A program made the position numbers and the translations under genes. 64,000 bases of DNA, from contig JAUXQH010000060.1 of assembly GCA_030685065.1 (NCBI GenBank), positions 38,065-102,064 on the forward strand. Reading direction: 5' to 3'. Origin of the DNA: Pseudomonadota bacterium (lineage in GTDB: Bacteria; Myxococcota_A; UBA796; SXON01). Below the pieces are notes generated by a model, which was not told the origin of the DNA, did no database searches, and was given only the letters and a program-made list of their open reading frames with translations. This document shows, piece after piece, positions 53,825 to 62,059 of the stretch (its first letter is position 1; each line of letters opens with the position of its first letter).

Positions 53825-55171
53825 TCAGCGAAAGCGGCAGTACACGTCCGGCTCGAGCGTAGCCACGTCCATCTGCGCCCGAATGGTGTCCTTGAGCGGT
53901 TGCGGTCCGGCCGCCACGCTCATGGGGTTCACCTCGGACGGGTCGGCGACGATGTCGTACATTACCCACGTCTCGACGCCGGTGCCCGTCATCTCTTTGT
54001 ACGCGAACATGTGGTACTCCGCGTCGGACGCGCCGTGCCACTGTTGGATTCCGTCGCACGCGAACTGGGTCACCACGCGGTCGCTCGCCACGGAGAACAT
54101 CGAGGCGCCGTCCATGCCGGTCGCGAGGTCGTCGCGGTCGAGGAGGTGGAGCGCCGTGGGGACGATGTCCACCTGGCTCGTGGCCGCGGTGATGGAAGAT
54201 GGGGCCTCCAGGTCCCGCGTCCACGCCCAGCCGAACCCACGGCTCACCTGGGCGTTCATGCCACCCTGATGTCCCCAGTACCGCGGGAGCGCCACACCCT
54301 GGTCGGGCCAGACGCCATGGTCCTCGTAGTGGTTCTCGCCATGATCGGTCACGAGGAGCACGACCGTGTTCGTCAGGATTCCTGACGCATCCCACCGCGC
54401 CCAGGCATCCTCCAGGTGGGTGTCCATCATCCGGACGTCGCAGTCGTGGCGCGCCTTCATGGCCGCACCGCACACCTCCGCGTACGCGAGGTCCATGTCC
54501 AAGAGCTCCGCGCTCACCGACGTGCCGTAGGGGCAGGCGGCCGCGAGCTCCGCGCTGGCCACCGCGCACTCGGGCGCGGGATGCGTGTTGGGATCGTGTC
54601 CATCGTTCGTGTGGAGCTGGACGATCCACGGCGTCGAGGGGTGCTCCGACTCGCTCTGCGCGATCCAGCCCTCGACGCGCTCGAGCTGCTCCTTGATCGT
54701 GCCGGGGTCGCCTGGCTCCGCGCTCGTCGGATCCCCACACTCGACGATCGTCTCGAACCCGCGCGTGGCGTCCGTGAGGCCGAACACGGGGTTGCACGAG
54801 TCCACGTAGGAGCGGTAGCCCTCGGCGCCCAGGCGTTCGGCGAGCGTGGGGGTGTCCCCGGGCAGCGTGGGTCGGTCCGCGCCGTACAGCCGCCAGCCCA
54901 TGTTGAACCCGTACACCCCGCTCTGGACCGCGGGCATGACCGGCATGGTCCAGTTCCCCGTGCTCCAGAGGCTCTCGAGCCGAACCCCGCTCTCCGCCGT
55001 CTTCGTGGCGAGGAACGGCATCGTATCGATCGAGGTCAGCTGGTCCCAGCGCGTGGTGTCGACGGAGAGGACGAGGACGTTCTGGATCGGCCCTTCCGGG
55101 GACGGGTCCGGGGAGGACGAGGAGTCATCTGCGTCGCAGCCGAGGAGCGCGAGGGTGGGGATGACGAACAT
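53825..55171 (-). CDS. Lipoprotein sulfatase/alkaline-phosphatase-superfamily hydrolase
   Basis: 448 residues from ATG 55171; signal MFVIPTLALLGC (Cys12). Metal-site elements are VLSVDTTRWDQL (Asp38), VTDHGENHYEDHG and WGHQGGMN. The catalytic segment reads NWTMPVMPAVQSG, with Thr75 as the likely metal-coordinating nucleophile; there is no Cys/Ser-x-Pro-x-Arg sulfatase box, so it is not a formylglycine sulfatase and may be a phosphodi- or monoesterase or an arylsulfatase-like transferase. Lipid-anchored, envelope-facing. Confidence 0.85.
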   Translation of the reverse strand: MFVIPTLALLGCDADDSSSSPDPSPEGPIQNVLVLSVDTTRWDQLTSIDTMPFLATKTAESGVRLESLWSTGNWTMPVMPAVQSGVYGFNMGWRLYGADRPTLPGDTPTLAERLGAEGYRSYVDSCNPVFGLTDATRGFETIVECGDPTSAEPGDPGTIKEQLERVEGWIAQSESEHPSTPWIVQLHTNDGHDPNTHPAPECAVASAELAAACPYGTSVSAELLDMDLAYAEVCGAAMKARHDCDVRMMDTHLEDAWARWDASGILTNTVVLLVTDHGENHYEDHGVWPDQGVALPRYWGHQGGMNAQVSRGFGWAWTRDLEAPSSITAATSQVDIVPTALHLLDRDDLATGMDGASMFSVASDRVVTQFACDGIQQWHGASDAEYHMFAYKEMTGTGVETWVMYDIVADPSEVNPMSVAAGPQPLKDTIRAQMDVATLEPDVYCRFR

Positions 55172-55254
55172 CGGGTGCACCGCGAGGGAGGGGACGCGAG
55201 CAGGGTACGCCTTTCTCCACCGTTCCGTGCGAACATCTCCTCCCCGGAGCACCC

Positions 55255-56598
55255 ATGCCCAGCCGCCGCACTTTCCTCCAGGGCGCCGCCGTCGGCCTCG
55301 CCCCCCTCGTTGCTCCCGGTGAGGCCTTGGCCGGGCTCGATCGGGGCGCGGGCCGCATTCACGCGCAGCTCCAGGCGCTCCGCGGGCGTGAATCCGTGAT
55401 CCGCCAGGAGTACCTGGACTCGGTCTACGATGACCGGCCCGCCGCCGCCGATCGCGAGATCACCCCGCACATCCACGCGCTGGCCTCCGGGCTCGCCGCC
55501 TTGTCGACGGTCAAGGACATCGAGCAGATGCCGATCGAGGACCAAGTGCACCCCGGCGTGCAACACGCGATCCGGGGCGCGGCGGCCGCGGTCGGCCAGG
55601 CGATGGTGCGCTGCCGCGAGCTCCTCGAGGTGTTCCTGACGGACGAGAGTCCGGAGCGGGAGACGCACCTTCGCGCCGGGCTGCGCGGCGTCCGCATGAG
55701 CGTGCGCGATTGGCCCACCACGAGCGGCCGGCAGCACACCCTCCAGCAGTCGCTCGCGGACGTGGAGGCCGAGACGGAGAGCGGCGCGCTCCTGCGCCGC
55801 GCGCGGAGGAGCGTGACGCGCATCCGGAAGGCGGAGCGGCTGGCCGCCGAGCTCGACAAGCGCGGCGAGACGGCGTTCGAGATCCGCGATCGCGCGGTGC
55901 TCGGGCAGATCGAGGTGGGCCGGGCCCGCTGGGCGGACGAACCGGACGCGCTGAGGGACACCGATCTGGAGTACCCGGAGGACCAGGGTGGCGGGATGAC
56001 ACGCGGCACCGCCATCACGCTCGGGATCCTGGTGCTCGCCGTCGGGTGCGCGTTCGGCGGGATCCTCGCGCTCTCCGGCGCCTGCATCGCCGCTTGTGGC
56101 GCGCCGGAGGGCATCCTCCTCCTCCTGGCGGGCATGGCCATCATCGGGCTGTCCATCTGGGGCGGCATCACCCTCATCCAGAAGGGGCGGAAGGTGCCGC
56201 GTCAGGCCGCGCTCGACGAGGGCGGTCCGGCCACGCCGCGCGTCGTGTTGGCAGAGGTGCATGTGCCCGTGCTCGGGGTCGACGGCTGGGTAGACACCGG
56301 GGTCGAGCGGGCGGGCGAGACCGTCCTTGTCGTCCGGGGGACGGGCCTCGTCCGGCTCCACACGCGCTGGGCCGCCGACGCGGACGGCAACGGCGAGACA
56401 GGCGGCGTCGGCGCGTTCGTGCCCGCCGCTCCCCTGGGCGCGCTGGTCGGGCGCGTCGGGGAGGACGTGTTCTTCCTCGGATCGGAGGGGGTGGTGCCGT
56501 CGGGCGCGCCCGGCCGGCTCCAGCTCGCCGTGAACCAGGCGCCCCCGGCCCAGGCGCCCAAGGGCCACTTCGCCGCGCGCGTGACCCAGTTTGGGTGA
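55255..56598 (+). CDS. Tat-exported protein with membrane helices and a LecA-like C-terminal domain
   Basis: 447 residues from ATG 55255. Twin-arginine signal (SRRTFLQGAAVGLAP). Residues about 30-245 are a long charged helical region. Residues about 250-310 are two membrane segments (GTAITLGILVLAVGCAFGGILAL, GILLLLAGMAIIGLSIW). The last 120 residues match the PA-IL (LecA) lectin pattern: GWVDTGVERAGETVLVVRGTG, PLGALVGRVGEDVFFLGSEG, GRLQLAVNQ. LecA binds galactosides through Ca2+, but the exact ligands here are not all evident. A cell-surface sugar-binding role is inferred. Divergent from the sulfatase. Confidence 0.77.
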   Translation: MPSRRTFLQGAAVGLAPLVAPGEALAGLDRGAGRIHAQLQALRGRESVIRQEYLDSVYDDRPAAADREITPHIHALASGLAALSTVKDIEQMPIEDQVHPGVQHAIRGAAAAVGQAMVRCRELLEVFLTDESPERETHLRAGLRGVRMSVRDWPTTSGRQHTLQQSLADVEAETESGALLRRARRSVTRIRKAERLAAELDKRGETAFEIRDRAVLGQIEVGRARWADEPDALRDTDLEYPEDQGGGMTRGTAITLGILVLAVGCAFGGILALSGACIAACGAPEGILLLLAGMAIIGLSIWGGITLIQKGRKVPRQAALDEGGPATPRVVLAEVHVPVLGVDGWVDTGVERAGETVLVVRGTGLVRLHTRWAADADGNGETGGVGAFVPAAPLGALVGRVGEDVFFLGSEGVVPSGAPGRLQLAVNQAPPAQAPKGHFAARVTQFG

Positions 56599-57271
56599 TC
56601 CGAGCACGCCTGCCCTCCGCGCCCGCTTCCTGCGCGATGGCTGGGTGGTGGCCGATCCGTTCTTGACCCCCACGGAGGTCGAGGCGCTCCGGGACGGCTT
56701 CGAGGAGGTGCTGGACGACGCGGTGCGGTCGGCCCGGTACGCCTCGCGCGAGGTCTGCCTGCGCGTGATCCAGCTCTGGCACGATCCGTGGCGCGTCTCC
56801 CCGGTCTACGCCGCCCTGCTGCTGCGCCCCGAGCTGCTCGCGCTCGCGCGGACGTGCCTCGGATGCGACGACGTGCGCCTCCTCTCCCAACGCCTGATCG
56901 TCAAGCCGCCCGACGGCCGCACACCGCTCCCGTGGCACCAGGACTTCGCCCACTGGCCCCTCACCGAGCCGCGGGGCGCCCTGTTGTGGATCGCCCTGGA
57001 CGATGTGGACGGCTCCACCGGGGGCCTCCGCTACCTCACCGGCAGCCACACCCTGCGCGAGCCGCCGATGGGCGCGGACGCGGAGGGTGCCCGCGTGCCG
57101 GCCGGCCACGTGTTGGCGCACCATCCGCTCGTCTGGCACGCGGCGGCCTCCAATCGCTCCCCGAGCTGGCGCCGCGCCTGCCTCGTGGCGGTGGCGGACG
57201 CCCGGACGCCGAGCCGCTCGGGAGCGTGGGACCCGGCGCGGTTTCCGTTGTTGCCCGCGGTTCCGACGTAG
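56591..57271 (+). CDS. Phytanoyl-CoA dioxygenase (PhyH) family protein
   Basis: 226 residues from TTG 56591, which overlaps the stop of the upstream gene (frame shift of one base). Fe(II)/2-oxoglutarate triad: His116 and Asp118 in WHQDFAHW, distal His183 in HPLVWHAA, and an Arg for 2-oxoglutarate in RRACLV. Small bacterial PhyH proteins hydroxylate diverse substrates (halogenated or ectoine-type or secondary-metabolite); no specific one is indicated. Confidence 0.87.
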   Translation: MGDPSTPALRARFLRDGWVVADPFLTPTEVEALRDGFEEVLDDAVRSARYASREVCLRVIQLWHDPWRVSPVYAALLLRPELLALARTCLGCDDVRLLSQRLIVKPPDGRTPLPWHQDFAHWPLTEPRGALLWIALDDVDGSTGGLRYLTGSHTLREPPMGADAEGARVPAGHVLAHHPLVWHAAASNRSPSWRRACLVAVADARTPSRSGAWDPARFPLLPAVPT

Positions 57272-57313
57272 GGGCCGTGGCGAACCGTCCCGCCGCGAGC
57301 CGTCCCGCCCCGA

Positions 57314-58624
57314 TCAGGCGCGCGCCCGCTCCCAGAACCGCGCGTTCGGCTCGATGCCGAGGGCGTCCACCGACATCTCCGGGCGGATGCCGACGACGTA
57401 GAACATCTCGACGAGGCCCTTGTGCTTCGCCGCCACCCGGCCGCGCGGCTGGAGCACGAACAGGTCCGACACCCGCGCGGCGGTGGCCTCGGAGATGTTG
57501 ACGCAGCCGGGGGAGCCGGAGGACTCCATCCGGCTCGCCATGTTCACGGTGTCGCCCCAGACGTCGTAGGCAAAACGCGTCTGCCCCACGATGCCGGCGA
57601 CGAGCGGGCCGGTGTGCAGCCCCACGCGGACCTCCCAGTTCTCGCGGCCCTTCGCGGCGCGGGCCGCGCTGTGGACGCCGATCGCGCGCACGATGTCGAG
57701 CGCGGCGAGCACGGCGTCGGCGGCGTGGGTGCGCCTCGCCACGGGCACGCCGGCGGCCGCCATGTACGAGTCGCCGATGGTCTTGAGGCGCTCCAGGCCG
57801 CGCCGGGCCACGATCGCGTCGAACGAGGAGAAGCACGCGTCGAGGTCGGCCACCAGGTCTTCCGCGCTCACCTGCTCGGCGATCGAGGTGAACCCGACGA
57901 AATCGGTGAACAGCACCGTCACGTCGTTGTGGTGGCGGGGCTCCACGCGGTCGTTGGCCTTGAGCTCGGTCACGATCGACGCGGGCAGGAGGTTGTGCAG
58001 CAGCACGTCGATGCGCGCCTTGTCGGCCGCGAGCTCGTGGCGCTGGCGCTCGATCTCCACCGAGCGGTCCCAGCTCCGCCGGCGCACCTGGTCGAGGAAG
58101 TAGACCAGGAACGGCACCCCCAGGGCCACCGCGACCAGATCGGTGAGCGTGTAGCGCAGCGCCGGCCGGAACAGGTCCGTGCCCATGGTCGCGTTGGTCC
58201 CGAGGAACACGACGAGCGACAGCACCAGCGAGGCCATCGCGTAGCGGCGGGCGAGCGGGAGCGCCGGCAGGATCATCAGCACGACGAAGTAGCCGCCGAT
58301 GTGGGAGGCGTCTCCGCCGACGAGCCCGGCGGCGAGGCCCGCGGCGATCTGCATGTAGCCGATGAGGAGGAGCAGCTTGAGCTGCGGCCGCAGCTGCGTG
58401 CGCGCGAACAGGTGCAGCGCCAGGACGATTGCGCTCACGACGGTCAGCCCGACGCGGATCCAGGGCAGGACGGGCACCTCGGCGTGGAGCGCCTGATCCG
58501 GCAGGATGAACGGGAGCCACAACACCCCGCAGGAGAGCGCGCCCGGCACGAGCATCCGCGCGGACTGGTGGTCGAGCTCCTCGTCGAACGACGAGGTGCG
58601 CGCCTCAGCCGACGCGAGCCCCAA
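57314..58624 (-). CDS. Membrane-bound class III adenylate cyclase
   Basis: 436 residues. Six or so transmembrane segments occupy residues 20-180, then a short linker (SVEIERQRHELAADKARIDVLLHNLLP) and a class III catalytic domain. Metal Asp is in FTDFVGFTSIAE, adenine-selective Lys and Asp in RLKTIGDSYMA and YDVWGDTVNMASR, which also holds the transition-state Asn/Arg. Adenylate specificity is supported by K/D. TTG 58624 is the first canonical start; the frame is open (Gly/Pro/Ala-rich) to about 58763 with no other start. May supply cAMP to the two-domain cNMP-binding protein at 60167. Confidence 0.92.
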   Translation of the reverse strand: MGLASAEARTSSFDEELDHQSARMLVPGALSCGVLWLPFILPDQALHAEVPVLPWIRVGLTVVSAIVLALHLFARTQLRPQLKLLLLIGYMQIAAGLAAGLVGGDASHIGGYFVVLMILPALPLARRYAMASLVLSLVVFLGTNATMGTDLFRPALRYTLTDLVAVALGVPFLVYFLDQVRRRSWDRSVEIERQRHELAADKARIDVLLHNLLPASIVTELKANDRVEPRHHNDVTVLFTDFVGFTSIAEQVSAEDLVADLDACFSSFDAIVARRGLERLKTIGDSYMAAAGVPVARRTHAADAVLAALDIVRAIGVHSAARAAKGRENWEVRVGLHTGPLVAGIVGQTRFAYDVWGDTVNMASRMESSGSPGCVNISEATAARVSDLFVLQPRGRVAAKHKGLVEMFYVVGIRPEMSVDALGIEPNARFWERARA

Positions 58625-58882
58625 CGGCAGCCGTTCGAGCAGCGCCGCGGGGAGCGCTCCGACGGGCGCCGCGGGAGACGCTCCGGGGAGCGCCCCGGCG
58701 AGCCCTCCGGGGAGTGGCTTGGAGCTCTTCGACGAGATGGCGCCTCCGTACGAGTAGGCGTCCCGCTATCCGGAAACGACCGGGTGGGTGTGGGGCGGGG
58801 GCGCGTCACCGCCCGCCCCTCCTCCCCCGCCGCCGCAGTGGCCGCGCCCGGGCGGCCAGCTGCCCAGCTCCTGCCGCTGCCG
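58625..58882. other. Gene-free GC-rich gap upstream of the adenylate cyclase
   Basis: 258 bp of very GC-rich sequence with degenerate short repeats of the type GGGGAGCGCTCCG (58655-58720) that could be an untranslated leader or an unstarted extension of the cyclase. I see no promoter, terminator or RNA in it. Confidence 0.5.
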
Positions 58883-60130
58883 CTACCCGTGCCCCCACCG
58901 CACGCGGCCCCGGATCACCGTCGCGAGGGCCGGGCCCGCGTCGTGGCGGAACAGGAGCGCGTCGATCAGGGGGGTCATCGCGAGGCCATCGGGCGCTTCG
59001 ATCGCGACGAGGTCCGCCTCGTAGCCGGGGGCGAGGCAGCCCACCTGGTCACCGGCGCCGAGGGCCAGCGCGCCGCCGCGCGTCGCGAGCCACAGGAGCA
59101 CTTCGGGGGCGACGGGCGCGCCCACCACCAGCGACGCGTCATAGGCGCTCGCGGCCACGCGACGCAGGGAGAAGGTGCGGCCCGCGCCCACGTCCGTGCC
59201 GAGCGCGACGCGCACGCCCTCCCCGAGCGCGCGGGCCAGCGGCATGCACCCGCTGCCCAGGAAGAAGTTGCTGTCGGGGCAATGGGCGACCACCGCCCCG
59301 CGCGCGGCGAGGCGCGCCCACTCGCCGTCGGAGAGGTGGATGCAGTGGGCGAGGATGCTCCGCTCGTTCACGAGCCCGAAGTCCTCGTAGATGGCGAGGT
59401 AGTCGCTCGCGCCGGGGTAGGCCTCCGCGGTGAATTTCAGCTCGTCGGGGTTCTCGGACAGGTGGGTCTGCACCCAGAGCCCGTGGCGCCCGGCCACCTC
59501 GCCGGCGGCGCGCAACATCTCCGCGTCACAGCTCAAGGCGAAGCGCGGCGTGACGCACACGCGCAGGCGGCCGTCGCGACCGTCCCAGCGCTCGACCAGG
59601 GACTCGGTGGCCGCGAGCGCCTCGCCGGTGCCGCGCAGCAGCGCCGGGGGCGCCCCGCGGTTCATCCACGTGACCCCGGTGAGGGCGCGCAGGCCGCGGC
59701 GATCGAGCTCCTCGAACAACACCTCGGTCGCGATGGGATGGCTGGAGCTGTAGATGCCGGCGAGGGTGGTTCCCTGGCGCAGCATGGCCCCGCAGAACGT
59801 GGCGGCGACGCGCTCGGCGTAGCTCCGGTCTCCGAAGCGGCTCTCTTCGGGGAACACGGAGGTCTGGAGCCACGGGAGCAGGGGGCCGCTGGCGCTGCCG
59901 AGGATCTCGGTCTGTGGGAAGTGCAGGTGCGCGTCCACGAAACCGGGGAGCAGCACGGCCCCGGGCCAGGTCTCGGGGATGTCGCAATCGGGGGGTGCCG
60001 GCTCGACGGACGAGAAGGTGCCGGCGGCGTCGATGCGGACCAGTGCGTCCGGAACCAGGGTGAACCGGGGCTCGGTGGGGTGGGGCTGAAGGAGGCGGCC
60101 GCGGACGACGCGGAGAGGCAGGTCGGACAT
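58883..60130 (-). CDS. guaD: Guanine deaminase
   Basis: Amidohydrolase that converts guanine to xanthine. 415 residues. Zn ligands: His68/His70 (DAHLHFPQ), VQTHLSEN, CIHLSDGEW and the HCPDSN histidine, with GTDVGAG at the Asp ligand; VTPRFALSC is the guanine-deaminase-specific strand. Complete and typical. It is in the same orientation as the downstream cyclase but 258 bp away, and 36 bp downstream of the cNMP-binding protein gene. Confidence 0.95.
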   Translation of the reverse strand: MSDLPLRVVRGRLLQPHPTEPRFTLVPDALVRIDAAGTFSSVEPAPPDCDIPETWPGAVLLPGFVDAHLHFPQTEILGSASGPLLPWLQTSVFPEESRFGDRSYAERVAATFCGAMLRQGTTLAGIYSSSHPIATEVLFEELDRRGLRALTGVTWMNRGAPPALLRGTGEALAATESLVERWDGRDGRLRVCVTPRFALSCDAEMLRAAGEVAGRHGLWVQTHLSENPDELKFTAEAYPGASDYLAIYEDFGLVNERSILAHCIHLSDGEWARLAARGAVVAHCPDSNFFLGSGCMPLARALGEGVRVALGTDVGAGRTFSLRRVAASAYDASLVVGAPVAPEVLLWLATRGGALALGAGDQVGCLAPGYEADLVAIEAPDGLAMTPLIDALLFRHDAGPALATVIRGRVRWGHG

Positions 60131-60166
60131 CCTGCGCCCCCTAACGCTTTCTCGGCGGGGAAGCGC

Positions 60167-61312
60167 CTACTTCCGCTTGGGGTTGCGCCGCTGGTCTTCG
60201 TCGATGACGACCTCCATCTTCTCGAGGTCGATGTCGGGCAGGCCCTCGAGCCAGCCGGAGGCCCTGAGGAGCTCCTGGAACCGGCCGTCGTCGTCGGCGG
60301 TGGTCCGCGCGGCGGGGCGTGGCGCGGCCGCCCGCACGGGCTTCCCGCCCGAGGCACGCTGCAACGCCGTGTTGGCGTTGCGGATCTGGGTCGCGAGCGA
60401 GCCGAGGAGGCTCTCGCGCCACACGAGGCGGTTGGGGCCGCGCAGGGAGGCGTAGCCGTCGGCGTCCATCTTGTAGAGCCAGCCGGGGCGCGCCGCCACG
60501 CAGCTCGCCGTGCGCGGGCCCCGCTCGATGAGGGTGTTGATGCCGAAAAGGCTGCCGGGACCGAGGTTGGCGAGGAGCTCGGCGCGGTCGCCGCGGACGT
60601 TCCGGAGCACGTCCACGCCGCCGTCGGCCACGAGCCACGCGGCGGCCCCCTGCTCGCCTTCCAGGAACAGGATCTTGCCTTCCTCGACCGGCTCGGCCTG
60701 AAAGCCCCGGGCGAGGGCCGCGATGACCTCCCCGTCCACGTCGGCGAGGCCGGGTTGGCGGCGCAAGAGGGGCTCGATGGGAGGGCAGGGCCCGCTGGGG
60801 CCGCCCGGCCGGAGCGCCTTCCAGAAACGAACCAACGCGGATGGTTCCGTACGCGCGGGCGCCGCGACGCCGCCGGTGGCCACCTGGGCGATGCGGACGT
60901 TCGTGGCGCCGACGCGGCGCACCAACGTCAGGAGGCCCTGCTCGAGCAGCGCGTCGTACACGCCGCTGCCCTGCCACCGCAACGTGTGCAGGCTCGCGAC
61001 GGGGAGGGTGAGCACCTGCGCCGCGGTGCGTGCGCGCAGCGTGGCCGAGCGCGTCGCGCCGGCGAAGAAGGCGGAGGCCTCTCCGAGCAGCTCGCCGGGG
61101 AGCACGCGGCCGACCTCGGTGCCGTCGACCTCGGCGACGAGCTCTCCGAGGACGACCACCGCGAGCGCGTCCACCGGGCCGCCGATGTCCCAGAACACCT
61201 CGCCCGGCGCGAGCGAGTACTGCTCCCAGAGCGGGGCCGAGGCCCGGAGCTGCGCGTCGGGCGCGCGGCGTAGGAACGGGATGATGGCGAGCTCGTCCGC
61301 GATGGTGCCCAC
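60167..61312 (-). CDS. Protein with two cyclic-nucleotide-binding domains
   Basis: 381 residues from GTG 61312, with GGAGG five bases upstream. Two Crp-like cNMP-binding domains: residues about 10-130 with a good phosphate-binding cassette (GELLGEASAF...RSATLRA), and about 190-305 (GSLFGINTLIERGPRTASC) where the cassette Glu is replaced by Gly-Ile, so binding is doubtful. No DNA-binding or kinase domain is attached. The C-terminus is a helical tail. It resembles the regulatory subunit of a cyclic-nucleotide-dependent system or a stand-alone cAMP receptor. Confidence 0.88.
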   Translation of the reverse strand: MGTIADELAIIPFLRRAPDAQLRASAPLWEQYSLAPGEVFWDIGGPVDALAVVVLGELVAEVDGTEVGRVLPGELLGEASAFFAGATRSATLRARTAAQVLTLPVASLHTLRWQGSGVYDALLEQGLLTLVRRVGATNVRIAQVATGGVAAPARTEPSALVRFWKALRPGGPSGPCPPIEPLLRRQPGLADVDGEVIAALARGFQAEPVEEGKILFLEGEQGAAAWLVADGGVDVLRNVRGDRAELLANLGPGSLFGINTLIERGPRTASCVAARPGWLYKMDADGYASLRGPNRLVWRESLLGSLATQIRNANTALQRASGGKPVRAAAPRPAARTTADDDGRFQELLRASGWLEGLPDIDLEKMEVVIDEDQRRNPKRK

Positions 61313-61406
61313 GTTGGCCTCCTGACGGTCCCGTTACAACGTCGGCGGCCGCAGGGCCAGCGTGCGGGCGGCCGGGGGCCTGCCGTAGCGGGCGCCATCC
61401 GCAGCG

Positions 61407-62054
61407 CTACAGCGCCGCGAGCCATGCCGTGAGCAGGGCGCGGCCGCCCGCTTGCGCGGTGCCCAGGTCGGACCACGTGGTGTCGTCGAGGCCGCGCGAG
61501 CGCCCGACGTAGCGGGGAAGCGCCTCGTCGGCCTCCGGGTGGAACTGCACGGTCCACCGCGCCGCGCCGTACCGGAGGGCCTGGATGCCCGCCTCGTCCG
61601 CGGCCCAGAGCTCCGCGTCCGCCGGCGGCACCGCGACGCGCTCGGTGTGGAGCTGGAGCACCACGCCCGGGAAGCCGGGGACGCCGGGCAGGTCGAGCGG
61701 GTAGACGCCGTACTGGGGGCGCGGCGCTACGTCGACCACACCGCCCAGCGCCCGCGCGAGGAGCTGGTGGCCCCCGCAGATCCCGAGGAGCGGCACGGCC
61801 CGGTGGGTGGCGAGCCAACCCTCCAAGGCGACGCGCCACGGCTCGCGATCGTTGGCCGAGCCGAAGCTGCCTCCGACGATGACGCCGTCGTAGCCGTCGG
61901 GGTCGGGGGCGGGCTCGAGCGTCACGTCGTGGACGAGGGCGTGCGCCCCGAGCGCGGCGAGGACCGGCGGCACGGTGTGGGCCTCCGACGGAGCGTCCGC
62001 GCGGCGGGGGTCGGCGGGGCCGACGAGCTGGGAGAGGTAGAGGATTCTTCGCAC
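61407..62054 (-). CDS. Class I glutamine amidotransferase-like protein
   Basis: 215 residues from GTG 62054. Catalytic Cys93 (GICGGHQLLA), His172 and Glu174 (VQFHPEAD) are all present. The domain has no synthase partner fused to it; YbgJ/GMP-synthase-like free GATases act on various substrates (glutamine or gamma-glutamyl compounds). Five bases after mnmG, so co-transcribed. Product unknown. Confidence 0.88.
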   Translation of the reverse strand: MRRILYLSQLVGPADPRRADAPSEAHTVPPVLAALGAHALVHDVTLEPAPDPDGYDGVIVGGSFGSANDREPWRVALEGWLATHRAVPLLGICGGHQLLARALGGVVDVAPRPQYGVYPLDLPGVPGFPGVVLQLHTERVAVPPADAELWAADEAGIQALRYGAARWTVQFHPEADEALPRYVGRSRGLDDTTWSDLGTAQAGGRALLTAWLAAL

Positions 62055-62059
62055 GCGAC

